The position numbers and the translations under genes were made by a program. Below are positions 23,989-32,094 of a stretch of 43,775 nucleotides of DNA, piece after piece (position 1 is the first letter of the stretch; each line of letters starts with the position of its first letter). Under the pieces are notes generated by a model, which saw only the letters and a program-made list of their open reading frames with translations, was not told where the DNA came from and did not search any database. This DNA is from M3007 sp032115775 (GTDB lineage Bacteria; Bacteroidota; Bacteroidia; Chitinophagales; Saprospiraceae), in contig JAUMBL010000207.1 in assembly GCA_032115775.1 (NCBI GenBank), positions 1-43,775 on the forward strand, in the 5' to 3' direction.

Positions 23989-25464
23989 TTAGGAAGAAGT
24001 CAGTTTGCGTAGGGTGTCCAGCATTTGGCGGCGCGCTTCTTTTTTTCGGTACTGTTCCGGTTCGGCGGCGCGTTCGCGGCAATCTGCGATGGGGCAGCGT
24101 TCGCAGGTAACATTTACGATTGCGCGGGGGATTTCGGGGTCGTTCCAGAATCGGATCATCCGTTTGGTGTGTTCGTCGAGCAGGATACCGATGGAGATAC
24201 TCACGTTGCGGTTGGGGTTCGGGTAACCGTATTTGGCGACGGAGAGGCAGAGATATTCCTGATCCGAGTCCATAAATCGGGCGCGCTGCACGCCGGCACG
24301 TAGTTCGCCCTGTCGGTTGCTGCTTTCAAGGTCGCGCAGCAGCGCCAGCGAGATCCAGCGCCGGCAGTAGTGCTCGTTCAAGGCGGCGGCGTTCGGTTCG
24401 TGTCGTCTGTTGAGGTGGAGTTCTTTGTCAATTTCGAACTGGTCTCGACTTACGTCGTGGACAAAGCGGACGAAAAACATTTTCGACAGGCCGAATTCCT
24501 GGGAGAGCAGATTAAAGCGTTGAAACAACACTTCCGGACTGGCCTGGTACTTGGCGATCAGGTGTAGCAGTCGCTGGTTATTCCAGGTCATTTGATTGAA
24601 CAAAGCCCCTATGTCGCGCACAAAAGCGTGTCTGTTGATCAGCACTGCTACGGAGAAATAAGTTGCCAGATAATTATTGAGCGCCTCCTCGAAGGTATTT
24701 ACGCGCAGGACGCCGGCGCACAGCGGTCGCTCGCGCAATTGCAATACGTTGAATCCCAGTTCTTTAGCCAGATAAAATGCGCGCTGTCGCTCGTTGAGTT
24801 GCGGATTGAGCAGCAGTCTTCGGCGTTTTGGCACAAAGACCGTGCGCAGGTTTTGCAGTTCCGGGTATTTTTCCGGATCCAGCGATTCCAGGCGATACGC
24901 GAAATTTTTTATAAGCAGATCGGCCAGCGGTTGCGCTGCTACGCCGCCATTATCCGGCAGGTGGTGGGTTCGCACGAATTCTTCGGCGGCATTTTCCACC
25001 TCTTCGAAATAATTCATGCGGAGTTCCTGGTAGGCGCGCAGGGCGGAGAAGAAGAAGTGCTCGTCGCGCAGCGCATAATTTCTGGCGATTTCCAGCAGCG
25101 CGGAGATAAAGGCATTGACGCGGTCGGGGGCGCGGGCGATGATTTCCACGACCTGTTGGAGTTCAATCCCGAAGAGTTCCAGCGGCAGTTCGTTCAGAAA
25201 ATTGCTTTGGAGCAGCTGACCCAGTGGCGCCAGTTGCTTGGTGAGTTCCGGCGAGGTCAGAAAGTCCGGCGTGACGTCCAGTGCCGCGGCCAGTTTTCTC
25301 AGGTTTGCCGGCTGCGGATATTTTTTCCCTTTTTCGATCTCGTTGAGGTAGGAGGTCGAGATCCCGGTTTGCCGGCTGAGTTCGTCAAAGTTCCAACCTT
25401 TTTCCTGCCGAAATTGCCGTACTTTCAGACCAAGGGTGATGCGTAGAAGTTGCGCTTTGGCCAT
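23989..25464 (-). CDS. XRE/IrrE-like transcriptional regulator with C-terminal cysteine cluster (short-chain acyl-CoA regulator type)
   Basis: A 491-residue protein. Residues about 8-65 are a Cro/C1-type helix-turn-helix (LKVRQFRQEKGWNFDELSRQ ... STSYLNEIEKGKKYP). The middle resembles the ImmA/IrrE peptidase domain, but where the family has HExxH the sequence reads FYLAKELGF (near 228-235), so it cannot bind zinc there and is probably a sensor. The C-terminal half matches DUF2083-type regions of RamB/ScfR-like regulators and ends with CERCPIADC (about 452-460), a possible metal or Fe-S site. Relatives control propionate, glyoxylate and acyl-CoA metabolism. Here it is followed after 19 bp by a cysteine desulfurase gene, which raises the possibility of an Fe-S-responsive pair. 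The family call is good; the ligand is unknown. Confidence 0.82.
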   Translation of the reverse strand: MAKAQLLRITLGLKVRQFRQEKGWNFDELSRQTGISTSYLNEIEKGKKYPQPANLRKLAAALDVTPDFLTSPELTKQLAPLGQLLQSNFLNELPLELFGIELQQVVEIIARAPDRVNAFISALLEIARNYALRDEHFFFSALRAYQELRMNYFEEVENAAEEFVRTHHLPDNGGVAAQPLADLLIKNFAYRLESLDPEKYPELQNLRTVFVPKRRRLLLNPQLNERQRAFYLAKELGFNVLQLRERPLCAGVLRVNTFEEALNNYLATYFSVAVLINRHAFVRDIGALFNQMTWNNQRLLHLIAKYQASPEVLFQRFNLLSQEFGLSKMFFVRFVHDVSRDQFEIDKELHLNRRHEPNAAALNEHYCRRWISLALLRDLESSNRQGELRAGVQRARFMDSDQEYLCLSVAKYGYPNPNRNVSISIGILLDEHTKRMIRFWNDPEIPRAIVNVTCERCPIADCRERAAEPEQYRKKEARRQMLDTLRKLTSS

Positions 25465-25472
25465 AATGGCGG

Positions 25473-25506
25473 CAAAAGTAAAAAGTATTCATTTCTTAAA
25501 CACAAA
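25473..25506 (-). promoter_or_regulatory. Candidate promoter for the XRE regulator-desulfurase pair
   Basis: On the minus strand TTTG (25506-25503), 22 bp, TACTTTTG (25480-25473). The boxes match, but the spacing is 2-3 bp longer than usual. Transcription would start close to the ATG at 25464. Confidence 0.4.
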
Positions 25507-25542
25507 TTTTTGGGTCAGACAGCGATCCGACTAAGTAGTTAT
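25507..25542 (+). mobile_element. MITE fragment (right arm only), copy E
   Basis: About 36 bp matching the right end of the MITE family (TTGGGTCAGACAGCGA ... CTAAGTAGTTAT). The left three quarters are missing and the last base is T instead of C. It lies between the divergent XRE and tpiA genes. Confidence 0.75.
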
Positions 25543-25556
25543 AGGTAGGGATTGCG

Positions 25557-25564
25557 TATTTTTG
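25557..25564 (+). promoter_or_regulatory. Candidate -7 box (TATTTTTG) for tpiA
   Basis: TATTTTTG matches TAnnTTTG, 30 bp before the ATG at 25595. The -33 position falls inside the MITE fragment and shows no TTTG. Confidence 0.4.
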
Positions 25565-25594
25565 CCGATCACTTACTATTTCAAACGTATAAGC

Positions 25595-26347
25595 ATGCGT
25601 CAACCTATTGTCGCCGGAAACTGGAAAATGAACCTGAGCCTAGAGCAGGGGCTTGAGCTGGTTCATTCGGTAGTAGAAAAAATCGGAACGCCGAATGCTC
25701 GGGTCATTTTTGCCCCGCCGTTTCCGTACATACAGGCAGTCGCCGGTTTGGTCGGTGACAGAGAAAATATTTTTGTTGCGGCGCAGAACTGCCACCAGGA
25801 GGAAAAGGGCGCCTTCACCGGCGAAGTTTCGGCCGACATGCTGCGTTCGGTCGGCGCCGCCTACGTGCTGATCGGGCATTCGGAGCGGCGGCAGTATTTC
25901 AATGAGACGAACGAATTGCTGGCCGCGAAGGTTCGGCACGCATTGTCGAGGGGATTGCAGCCTATTTTTTGTTGCGGCGAGCCGCTGGTGATCCGGGAGC
26001 AGGGGAATCACATTCCGTATGTGGCCGGTCAACTGGACGCCGGGCTTTTTGAGCTCCCGGAGGCGGATTTTCGGCGGGTCATCATTGCGTACGAGCCGAT
26101 TTGGGCCATTGGCACCGGGCGCACCGCGGGCAGCGATCAGGCGCAGGAGATGCATGCAGCGATCCGAAAGTTAGTTGCCGATCGGTACGGCGCGGCGGTT
26201 GCAGCAGATACCGCAATCCTATACGGCGGATCGTGCAACGCGCAAAACGCCGCCGAGTTGTTTGGGATGCCCGATGTGGACGGCGGGCTGATCGGCGGTG
26301 CTTCGTTGAAAGCGGAGGATTTTGCCGCGATTGTAGGCGCTTGTTGA
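25595..26347 (+). CDS. tpiA: Triosephosphate isomerase
   Basis: A 250-residue TIM-barrel glycolytic enzyme that interconverts dihydroxyacetone phosphate and glyceraldehyde 3-phosphate. Catalytic residues are all visible: K11 in AGNWKMN, H95 in VLIGHSERR and E167 in IIAYEPIWAIGTG. The phosphate loop is YGGSCN ... GGLIGGASL. The start is the ATG at 25595, giving the standard MRQPIVAGNWKMN; an upstream in-frame ATG at 25562 adds 11 untypical residues and lies inside the -7 box. It converges on the lipoprotein gene with no gap (both stops lie in TGATCA). Confidence 0.97.
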   Translation: MRQPIVAGNWKMNLSLEQGLELVHSVVEKIGTPNARVIFAPPFPYIQAVAGLVGDRENIFVAAQNCHQEEKGAFTGEVSADMLRSVGAAYVLIGHSERRQYFNETNELLAAKVRHALSRGLQPIFCCGEPLVIREQGNHIPYVAGQLDAGLFELPEADFRRVIIAYEPIWAIGTGRTAGSDQAQEMHAAIRKLVADRYGAAVAADTAILYGGSCNAQNAAELFGMPDVDGGLIGGASLKAEDFAAIVGAC

Positions 26348-27388
26348 TCAGTATCTGAAATTCAGGGGTTTGGTGAGCGGATCCACATTCATCGAATCCA
26401 CGGTGGCGGTTGTCATGCGGATATCCGTGCGCACCAATGTGTTTTTCGCCGTCACGATTCCGAAGCCGGCGCCGGCCGGTTGCAGGTTGGTGAAGGTACT
26501 GATAATTTCAGCGCCGGTAATTCCTGCATTTGCCTGGGCGGTAATTTGATAGTCTTCGATTTCCTTTCCGCCGCCTTCGATAACGATCTCCACATTTTCA
26601 AAATACCGGAAGTGGCCGATATTCGCAGGTGGAATTTTTTCCGCTAAAAAGCGGAAAAACGCTTGTCCGGAGGCTGCGATTTTAGCGCGGTACAGGCCGG
26701 CGCCGACCGGCGCTTCTTCGCGTTTAGTATTGCCGACGAACCACTCGAGGGTTTCGCGTTTAACCAGGTTGCCATTGGCATCTTCTTCCCGATACCGAAC
26801 CAGTAGATTTACATTAAATAGCACACCGTTGACGTCTGTGCGCCAGATAATATTTGTTGGCAGTTGACTCGAAAAACCGATTCTAACCGGAATCAGTTGC
26901 GGATTCGGTTCGGTTGGGATAAAATCCTTTGGAATAGCCGCTTCGGCGAATACGGGGCTGCTGCCGTCTTTGAATTCGAGGATGATGCGGTAGCTGGCGC
27001 CCGGTTCCAGGCCGCCGAACTGCGCGGGTTTAATCTTGTACAGCCAGTTGGGGCTCGTGGCAAAAACACCGGAGTCGCGGGTAATGCCCTCCAGCACGCC
27101 GTCCACCCGGCTGAGCAGGTACCGTTGTTGCGAACCGACTTTTTGGATATAAACGTCAATCGCATTGGGGGCGTAATAAATCGAATCGGGTTGTTGTGCG
27201 GCGACCAGGGCGCTGCTGTCCGGATCCAGGAAGGCTTTTTCCACCCGCACATAGTGCGCGGTGTCTTTGGGCGACAGCATAGCGTACATTACGGGGATGT
27301 TTTTCCAGGGTGCTGCGATATCAAATTCGTTGGAGCAGGAGGCCAGTAAGATGCCGAAAAGGGGTAATCCAAGCAGTAATTTTCTCAT
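26348..27388 (-). CDS. Uncharacterised Bacteroidota lipoprotein
   Basis: About 346 residues with a lipoprotein signal peptide (MRKLLLGLPLFGILLASC, then SNEFD). The mature part starts with DIAAPWKNIPVMYAMLSPKD and continues as alternating beta-type sequence (SYRIILEFKDGSSPVFAEAA, NVNLLVRYREE). I do not recognise a named domain. Large surface lipoproteins of this sort with a domain resembling the start of DUF4249-type proteins occur in Saprospiria, but the match is not firm. It probably sits on the periplasmic or outer face of the outer membrane. An ATG three codons upstream (27397) is the alternative start. It lies 61 bp downstream of the next gene on the same strand. Confidence 0.6.
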   Translation of the reverse strand: MRKLLLGLPLFGILLASCSNEFDIAAPWKNIPVMYAMLSPKDTAHYVRVEKAFLDPDSSALVAAQQPDSIYYAPNAIDVYIQKVGSQQRYLLSRVDGVLEGITRDSGVFATSPNWLYKIKPAQFGGLEPGASYRIILEFKDGSSPVFAEAAIPKDFIPTEPNPQLIPVRIGFSSQLPTNIIWRTDVNGVLFNVNLLVRYREEDANGNLVKRETLEWFVGNTKREEAPVGAGLYRAKIAASGQAFFRFLAEKIPPANIGHFRYFENVEIVIEGGGKEIEDYQITAQANAGITGAEIISTFTNLQPAGAGFGIVTAKNTLVRTDIRMTTATVDSMNVDPLTKPLNFRY

Positions 27389-27407
27389 GATGTACATTTA
27401 AGCGCTG

Positions 27408-27415
27408 CAAAAGTA
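27408..27415 (-). promoter_or_regulatory. Candidate -7 box for the lipoprotein gene
   Basis: CAAAAGTA on the plus strand reads TACTTTTG on the minus strand (TAnnTTTG). It lies 19 bp before the ATG at 27388, which favours that start over 27397. No -33 box was seen. Confidence 0.35.
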
Positions 27416-27449
27416 GCGCTTCCCGGCGAAGTTTGTGGAAAAAGTCTTG

Positions 27450-28850
27450 CTAATACAGGACATGCGCCGCTTTCAGGAAAAAAGATTTTTCGGTGAGTAC
27501 GGGTTCTTTTTCAAGCGTCTCGACGAAGGCCTGCACGGCTTTTTTATCATTGGGATTCAGGCGCATCAGTTTTTCCGCATATCGGATGATGGTTAGGTAG
27601 TTGGTACGGTGATAGCCCAATATGCGTTTGCGGCGGATATAATTACGCATGGCATCCAGGTGCGATTGCAGGCTGTCGTGGGCGCCAATTTCGTAATAGG
27701 TTTTGAGCAAGAGCGTTTTGGCTGCGAGGTTGAGCAGCGGATCCCGATAATTTGCCTGCTGGAGCAGCTCCAGCACATAATCGTAGCGTTTGCTGGCGTA
27801 TTCCAGGCGGGCGAGATTGAAGCTGAACGAACTTTCGCGGTATTTTTTCTCCAACCGGCGCCCGTATTCATTGATAAAACTGCGAACCCAATCCAACTCA
27901 CCGACATGCAGTCCGGCGGCCACCACATTATGATAGGTAAAACGGGACAGCACCCCGTTTTCGAGCAGATAGTCCTGCGCCAACGCAGCTTTATATAGAT
28001 CAAGCGCTGCTGCAAAATAATGTGCATCGCCGGCATTCAATTTGCGGATACAATAGTTAATTGCCAGGATATACAGCGAGTGCATTTCATCCGGGGGAAA
28101 GCAAGGCGCGTCCTCCGCCAGGGCTGTTTTAAAGTTATGGAAGTGCGCCTCCTCATCCGGGAAACGCAACATTTGGTAGCAGAACAGGTACAGGCGCAGA
28201 GCGGGTAGCATTTCGGCCTTCGCTTTTTTTTCTGCGCGGGCGATGAACTCTTCGTCCCAGTCGGGTTGCCAGTCAGCCGGATACACGATATTGTGCGCCG
28301 TGAGCAGGCAGATCAGGCGCAATTTCCAGCTGTAGTACCAAGTATCGGCGGCGGCGGCGGCATGTCGGAGCATACTGACTGCCGTTGGGTCTTGCGCATA
28401 GACCTGTTGGTGGGTTTCCCAATAGAGTTGAAATTGCAGTTGGTGAAACTCGCTGTGTCGAAGCGGCTGCGTCTGCAATGATTTATCCATTTCGCGCCGT
28501 TGTCGTTCAAAGTGTTCCTGGAGTCCGCGTTTCCGGAAAGCGATGGCGGTACTGAGTTGGTTCCGGAGCGGGTCGGCGCACATTTCTTTTACAGCCAGGT
28601 ACTGTTCCAGCAGTCGGTTCAGGTAACTCATCAGTAGGCGCATCTTCTGTTCTTCATAGCGTGCGGCGGGCTGTAACTTGAGCCAGACGGCCTCTTTTGC
28701 GGGTGCCTGCTGTGCTGCGGCCAGGATGTCAAACAAGGCGCACAAATCCGCTCGTTGGTTGTAAAAGGGCGATTGCAAAAAGCGGCGCACATCGCGGATT
28801 TCCACCGGCGAAAAGGTGCGGATTAATTGATACAAGGCGCTTTTTTCCAT
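27450..28850 (-). CDS. Uncharacterised helical-repeat protein (alpha-solenoid like)
   Basis: A 466-residue soluble protein with no signal peptide and no membrane segment. The sequence is almost all helical, rich in Leu, Ala, Arg, Tyr and Gln, with repeating helix pairs such as YDYVLELLQQANYRDPLLNLAAK and SHLDAMRNYIRRKRIL that suggest a TPR-like solenoid. It begins MEKSALYQLIRTFSPVEIRD, then a conserved-looking RFLQSPFYNQRADL. I have the impression that similar proteins are common and sometimes multicopy in Saprospiria genomes, but I cannot name the family. It lies 61 bp upstream of the lipoprotein gene and divergent from the secreted-protein gene. No enzyme motif was found; a scaffold or protein-binding role is only a guess. 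Confidence 0.6.
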   Translation of the reverse strand: MEKSALYQLIRTFSPVEIRDVRRFLQSPFYNQRADLCALFDILAAAQQAPAKEAVWLKLQPAARYEEQKMRLLMSYLNRLLEQYLAVKEMCADPLRNQLSTAIAFRKRGLQEHFERQRREMDKSLQTQPLRHSEFHQLQFQLYWETHQQVYAQDPTAVSMLRHAAAAADTWYYSWKLRLICLLTAHNIVYPADWQPDWDEEFIARAEKKAKAEMLPALRLYLFCYQMLRFPDEEAHFHNFKTALAEDAPCFPPDEMHSLYILAINYCIRKLNAGDAHYFAAALDLYKAALAQDYLLENGVLSRFTYHNVVAAGLHVGELDWVRSFINEYGRRLEKKYRESSFSFNLARLEYASKRYDYVLELLQQANYRDPLLNLAAKTLLLKTYYEIGAHDSLQSHLDAMRNYIRRKRILGYHRTNYLTIIRYAEKLMRLNPNDKKAVQAFVETLEKEPVLTEKSFFLKAAHVLY

Positions 28851-29070
28851 AAAATTTCGCCGCTAAGGTAGTTTAAAGTCTTTTTTTGTTCAATATTTTT
28901 TTTATAAAAATTTGCAAAACAGTAAGTTGTTTATAAAAAAAATAAAAAAATGCTCAACAATGCGGAAAATTTGATTTTGGCGGACTCCCTATTCCGCCGG
29001 ACTTTTGTCCTGTTGAATTTTATCACCGTCACCGGTTTATTCTTATCTTTTTTATCAAAAATTGAGTCCT

Positions 29071-31839
29071 ATGTTCCCATTTGTTTATCGCAACGTCCTG
29101 CCTGGGTTGTTGCTTTTTATGCTTCACGGTTTGCAGGCCCAAAACTGCAACCCGGATGTCACGCCGCCCGTGGCAGTCTGTAAGGAGTTCTTGTCCGTTA
29201 CGCTCGACGGTACAGGCCAGGATATTGTGCTGAGCGCCGATGTATTTGACGATGGTTCTTTTGATGCGTGCTGTCTGGATACGTTGTTGATCCAGCGGCA
29301 ATTTGATGGCCCTTGCGACGGCGACGACCTCCCCGACGATTACACCGGCTCTATTGCCTTCTGTTGCACCGATGCAGGCAGTTCGTTGTTCGTTTTATTG
29401 AAGGCGCTGGATTGCAGCGGTAATTTTAATGAATGTATTACCCAGGTGGAGGTGCAGGATAAAATTAAGCCGTTTTGTTTGTCGCCGGCCAACGTTACGG
29501 TCACCTGCGATAATTTCGATCCGACTTTGGCAGCGTATGGTTTGGGAAGCGGGGTCGATAATTGTTGTTTAGATACGGTTATTACGACGATTTCCTATAC
29601 GCAATTTGATACTCTCTGTACCAAGGGCGTAATTGCGCGCACTTTCCGAGCCTTGGATTGCAGTGCCAACACTGCCCAGTGTACCCAGCGGATCACGGTA
29701 GTGGCCAGTCAGGACTATTATATACGTTTCCCGGATGATATTACAACGGACGAGTGCAACAATGACCCGAATGGGTATGGGATTCCCGAGGTGTTCGGCG
29801 AAGATTGCGAGTTGATCGGGATGTCTTTTACGGATCAGATATTTACCAATGTGCCCGGCGCACTCTACCAGATTGAGCGCAGTTGGGTAATAATAAATTG
29901 GTGTACCTACAACCCGGTGGAGCCGGTGGTTACTGTACCCAATCCGACGCCCAACGCCATTGCGGATCATCCTTCCAATCTGCCGGGCCCGGTGGTATCC
30001 GCCCCGCTCACGCCGGCGCCCTGGGCTGCTACCGTGGTCAAGGTAAATCCCGACGATCCGGCGCCGACCGATTATTCGACCTTCTATTCAGCTGCTGCAA
30101 ACGGCTATACATACCGCCAGATTATCCGGATCGGCGCCGGCAACCAAGCTACTGTGACGGGGAAGGTCTTTCTCGACAGCATGGAGAATTGTACCTACGA
30201 TATCGGCGAGCGCGGATTTGCCGATTGGAAGGTGCGCATCACGGCATTTCCTTCCGGGGTCGCCTTTGAGGTAACGCCCGATGCTGCGGGCGATTATGCA
30301 CAAGTCGTATGCGCCCAGGATACCGCAGTTGAAATCACCCTGGCTGCTCCGTTTAATTACGGGCAGAATTGTCCGACTACCTACACCGTATCGGTCGTCC
30401 CCGATCAGATCATTACGCAGGATGTGCCGGTTAAACTCGACGGCGATTGCCCCTTGCTGTATGTCGAAATGGCTACGCCGTTTCTCCGCCGCTGTTTTGC
30501 CAATAACTACTACGCGATCCAAACCTGTAACTTGAGTGCGGAAACAATTGAAAACGCTTACGCAGCGGTGACGCTGGATCCATATTTTGATTTCATCTCC
30601 GCTACCTTGCCGGCCACCAGTGTAGGTGGAAATACCTACACGGTGGAAATAGGCGACCTGGAACCGGGCGCGTGCGTCCAGTTCAATATTTTTTTCCTAG
30701 TTGATTGCGCTGCTCCACTGGGGGCGTCGCACTGCACGGAAGTGCAGGTCTTTCCGGATACGCTTTGCCCGGCGAACGCCAATTGGTCGGGCGCCGATGT
30801 GCGCGTCAGCGCCCGGTGCGATGGCGATAGTGTGCGCCTGCAAATCCGGAACCAAGGCGTGGGCGATATGCAAGAATCGTTGGAGTTCATTGTGGTAGAA
30901 GACGTTATCATGTACCAAAGTAATCAGTTCCAGCTAAACAGCGGCGATATGACCGAAATCGCCGTGCCGGCTACCGGCGCCACCTGGCGGCTGCAAGCCG
31001 AACAAGCGCCGTTTCACCCTTATGGCGGCCCGGAAGCCGTGGCTTTAGAGGGCTGCGGCGGGCTCAATACGACGGGTCTTGTGGAACAGATGCCGGTGAA
31101 TAGTCGAAATCCCTTCATTGCCAACGATTGCCAGCGAAATATCGGCGCTTACGATCCGAACGACAAGCAGGTATTTCCCACCGGCTACGGCGCCGACCAT
31201 TTGGTAGAGGCTGATACGGACTTGGACTATCTGATCCGTTTCCAGAATACCGGTACGGATACCGCCTTTACGGTGGTTATCCTCGATACGCTTTCGGCTT
31301 TATTGGATATTGCCGGCGTGCGACCCGGCCCGGCAAGCCATGTGTACGATTTTGCCGTTCTGGAAGGTAATGTACTGCGCTTTTCATTCAACAACATTAT
31401 GCTACCCGATAGTAATGTGAATGAACCGGCCTCCAATGGGTTTGTGAAGTTCAGCGTCCCGCAGCAGCCCGGGCTCCCCGACGGCGCGCGCATTGAAAAC
31501 CGTGCGGCCATCTATTTCGACTTCAACGAGCCGGTTATTACCAACACGACCTTCCTGACCATCGGTGATCACTTCATCCTGGTGGACGTAGATCCCGTAC
31601 CGGGCGCGCTATCGTTGCGCGCGTATCCGAATCCGGCTCGGGACGCCGTCTTTTTCGATTTGCCCGTTCTCGGTGGCGATTTGATACTCTCCGATCAGTT
31701 CGGGCGCGCGGTGCGCGTGCGACCGCTCACCGAAACGCCCTGCCGATTGGCATGCGACGGCTTGGCGCCCGGTCTGTATTACTGGCGTGTCTCCGGAAAC
31801 GGCGCAGGTAATTTTAGTGGCAAATTGGTGATAAAATAA
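29071..31839 (+). CDS. Large secreted protein with HYR/SdrD-like domains and type A T9SS sorting tail
   Basis: A 922-residue secreted protein. The signal peptide (to about residue 23) ends LHGLQAQ. Residues about 24-220 are Cys-rich beta modules (for example DKIKPFCLSPANVTVTCDNF and RTFRALDCSANTAQC), like HYR-type adhesion repeats. Near 361-450 there is a SdrD/Cna-B-like fold (TVTGKVFLDSMENCTYDIGE). Residues about 690-830 carry a DUF11-like module with YDPNDK and IENRAAIYFDFNEPVITNT, frequent in Bacteroidota secreted proteins. The last 75 residues (LRAYPNPARDAVFFDLP ... GLAPGLYYWRV ... GKLVIK) are a Por_Secre_tail signal for T9SS export. The start is the ATG at 29071; a TTG nine bases upstream is less likely. 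It is probably a surface adhesin. Confidence 0.85.
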   Translation: MFPFVYRNVLPGLLLFMLHGLQAQNCNPDVTPPVAVCKEFLSVTLDGTGQDIVLSADVFDDGSFDACCLDTLLIQRQFDGPCDGDDLPDDYTGSIAFCCTDAGSSLFVLLKALDCSGNFNECITQVEVQDKIKPFCLSPANVTVTCDNFDPTLAAYGLGSGVDNCCLDTVITTISYTQFDTLCTKGVIARTFRALDCSANTAQCTQRITVVASQDYYIRFPDDITTDECNNDPNGYGIPEVFGEDCELIGMSFTDQIFTNVPGALYQIERSWVIINWCTYNPVEPVVTVPNPTPNAIADHPSNLPGPVVSAPLTPAPWAATVVKVNPDDPAPTDYSTFYSAAANGYTYRQIIRIGAGNQATVTGKVFLDSMENCTYDIGERGFADWKVRITAFPSGVAFEVTPDAAGDYAQVVCAQDTAVEITLAAPFNYGQNCPTTYTVSVVPDQIITQDVPVKLDGDCPLLYVEMATPFLRRCFANNYYAIQTCNLSAETIENAYAAVTLDPYFDFISATLPATSVGGNTYTVEIGDLEPGACVQFNIFFLVDCAAPLGASHCTEVQVFPDTLCPANANWSGADVRVSARCDGDSVRLQIRNQGVGDMQESLEFIVVEDVIMYQSNQFQLNSGDMTEIAVPATGATWRLQAEQAPFHPYGGPEAVALEGCGGLNTTGLVEQMPVNSRNPFIANDCQRNIGAYDPNDKQVFPTGYGADHLVEADTDLDYLIRFQNTGTDTAFTVVILDTLSALLDIAGVRPGPASHVYDFAVLEGNVLRFSFNNIMLPDSNVNEPASNGFVKFSVPQQPGLPDGARIENRAAIYFDFNEPVITNTTFLTIGDHFILVDVDPVPGALSLRAYPNPARDAVFFDLPVLGGDLILSDQFGRAVRVRPLTETPCRLACDGLAPGLYYWRVSGNGAGNFSGKLVIK

Positions 31840-31841
31840 CG

Positions 31842-32003
31842 GTAACAACTTAGCCGGTCGCGTCTGAGACAAAAAAGGATCCATTTTTTGCCAGACGAAG
31901 CGATTTTTTGCAGGCCGTAGCAGCGCTGCGGTCAAAAAAAATTGCGAAGTATGGCGGAAAATGGGACTTTTGGGGTCAGACAGCGAGCCGGCTAAGTTGT
32001 TAC
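31842..32003 (+). mobile_element. MITE (IS66-like ends), copy C with perfect 8-bp target-site duplication
   Basis: A 162-bp imperfect palindrome with ends GTAACAACTTAGCC and GGCTAAGTTGTTAC. AAATAACG occurs directly before (31834-31841) and directly after (32004-32011), a perfect 8-bp target-site duplication. The left duplication overlaps the stop codon of the preceding gene (TAA at 31837-31839), so the insertion hit the gene's last bases without changing its end. Confidence 0.94.
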
Positions 32004-32022
32004 AAATAACGAATATACAAAA

Positions 32023-32072
32023 TTTGAGCCCTGCTTTTGATCGTAAAAACAATATCAAAAACAGGGCTCAAA
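32023..32072. terminator. Bidirectional terminator hairpin next to MITE copy C
   Basis: TTTGAGCCCTG (32023-32033) pairs with CAGGGCTCAAA (32062-32072), and inner TTTTGAT/ATCAAAA extends the stem. It lies between convergent genes. Confidence 0.75.
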
Positions 32073-32094
32073 TACATACTTCAAGGGCTACATC

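Noticed and set aside
22833..26350. Zero-gap convergent stops (msrB/desulfurase and tpiA/lipoprotein) as overlapping regulatory devices
   Set aside because: Convergent genes with abutting stops (TAATCA, TGATCA) are common in compact genomes and need no special explanation.
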